Shown here piece after piece: positions 5,512-5,992 of a stretch of DNA of 5,992 bases (its first letter is position 1; each line of letters opens with the position of its first letter). The notes under the pieces were generated by a model. It was not told the origin of the DNA. It was given only the letters and a program-made list of their open reading frames with translations, and did no database searches. The stretch is from the NCBI GenBank assembly GCA_028292345.1, contig JAQGMN010000285.1, positions 1 through 5,992 of the forward strand, read 5' to 3'. A program made the position numbers and the translations under genes. The DNA is from Polaromonas sp. GTDB taxonomy: Bacteria > Pseudomonadota > Gammaproteobacteria > Burkholderiales > Burkholderiaceae_C.

Positions 5512-5990
5512 GTGTCTCGGTGTTGTGCGCGGGCGCCGCCTGGTTTGCGTGCACTGGCCTTGCCGCCATCGTGGCGGCTGCCTCTTGCGCGCTGCACCCA
5601 CGGCTTTTCCAGCAGGTGCCACGAGAGTATCGCCATCGCAGCCGTTGCCCCGGCGACGCAGGCCAGCAATACCGGCCCGCTCGCAACCTGCCTCGAATCG
5701 ACCAGCGCCACCAGGACCGGGAAGTGCCACAGGTACAGGCCGTAGCTGATGGTGCCGGCATAGCGCAGCGGTGCCAGCCACCGCGCGCCGGCCGCGGGAA
5801 AGGTGATGCTGCAGGCCACCAGCGCGCACAGCCCCGAGCCGAGCAAGGGGCGCCAGGCCACCAGCATGGCCGGCTGCTCCCAGTAGCCATATCGGATGAA
5901 GCAGCGGTCGGCCAACCACAGCAGCACGGCCGCCAGCACGGCCCAGCCGAGGCAGCGCGACCAGCCCGGCTGCAGCAGCCGCGCCAGGGT
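5508..5990 (-). CDS. Acyltransferase family 3 membrane protein, C-terminal part (cut by window edge)
   Basis: The last 160 residues of an integral membrane protein; the frame stays open to the right edge, so the N-terminal part with the catalytic histidine lies outside. Several hydrophobic segments are visible: around AVLAAVLLWLADRC, LGSGLCALVACSITF, FPVLVALV and the stretch PVLLACVAGATAAMAILSW. The segment LRYAGTISYGLYLWHFPVLV is the characteristic C-terminal motif of acyltransferase family 3 (OafA/YrhL type), and LLEKPW matches the usual end of the family's last helix. These enzymes transfer acetyl or other acyl groups to surface polysaccharides, lipopolysaccharide O-antigen or similar acceptors. 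A basic, disordered tail of about 30 residues (ARGSRHDGGKASARKPGG onward) follows. The apparent GTG start at 5939 is internal, since the same frame continues upstream. Its TGA overlaps the ATG of the GMC gene, so the two are probably translated together. Confidence 0.85.
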   Translation of the reverse strand, partial: TLARLLQPGWSRCLGWAVLAAVLLWLADRCFIRYGYWEQPAMLVAWRPLLGSGLCALVACSITFPAAGARWLAPLRYAGTISYGLYLWHFPVLVALVDSRQVASGPVLLACVAGATAAMAILSWHLLEKPWVQRARGSRHDGGKASARKPGGARAQHRDT

Positions 5991-5992
5991 TC

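Noticed and set aside
3790..5745. 651-codon open frame on the plus strand across the GMC gene
   Set aside because: It is antisense to a gene with complete GMC motifs. Such long frames arise from the strong GC bias at third codon positions, and its translation is a low-complexity Arg/Ala/Gly/Val mixture without domains.
5512..5919. N-terminal extension of the GMC frame giving 716 residues
   Set aside because: The extra 136 residues lie in a shadow frame of the acyltransferase and have no flavoprotein character. The FAD motif begins only about 10 residues after the ATG at 5511, which overlaps the upstream stop.

Overview
The window looks like chromosomal DNA of a high-GC beta-proteobacterium, most likely Burkholderiales/Comamonadaceae (Polaromonas/Rhodoferax/Variovorax type). 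This is a judgement from codon use, GC-rich coding and the general look of the proteins, not from a database match.

Layout: one small plus-strand gene of unknown function lies at the left edge (18-419). It is followed by a well-initiated but amber-interrupted small reading frame (477-581, same frame open again to 779) and a strong hairpin (783-817). All other genes are on the minus strand. Read in the direction of transcription, from right to left, they are: the C-terminal part of a membrane acyltransferase family 3 protein, cut by the right edge (5990-5508); a complete FAD-dependent GMC oxidoreductase of the choline/alcohol dehydrogenase type, joined to it by an ATGA overlap (5511-3769); about 670 bases without a convincing gene, holding two hairpin-like structures and an AT-rich regulatory stretch; a lipoprotein metallopeptidase of the M20 family (3101-1335); and, 21 bases after its stop, a small secreted protein that is essentially a single M20 'lid' (dimerisation) domain (1313-876).

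The last two genes are the most interesting part. The peptidase keeps all the M20 metal and catalytic positions. Its own lid region, however, has lost the GGHS motif, whose histidine normally reaches into the active site of the partner subunit. The little downstream protein has a signal peptide and an intact GGHS motif on a complete lid-type fold, and nothing else. This suggests a two-gene, exported M20 system in which the lid, or its catalytic histidine, is supplied or modulated in trans. The pair is clearly less GC-rich than the GMC region and has a very AT-rich upstream region with a Fur-box-like sequence and a dyad, so it may be an acquired, separately regulated cassette.
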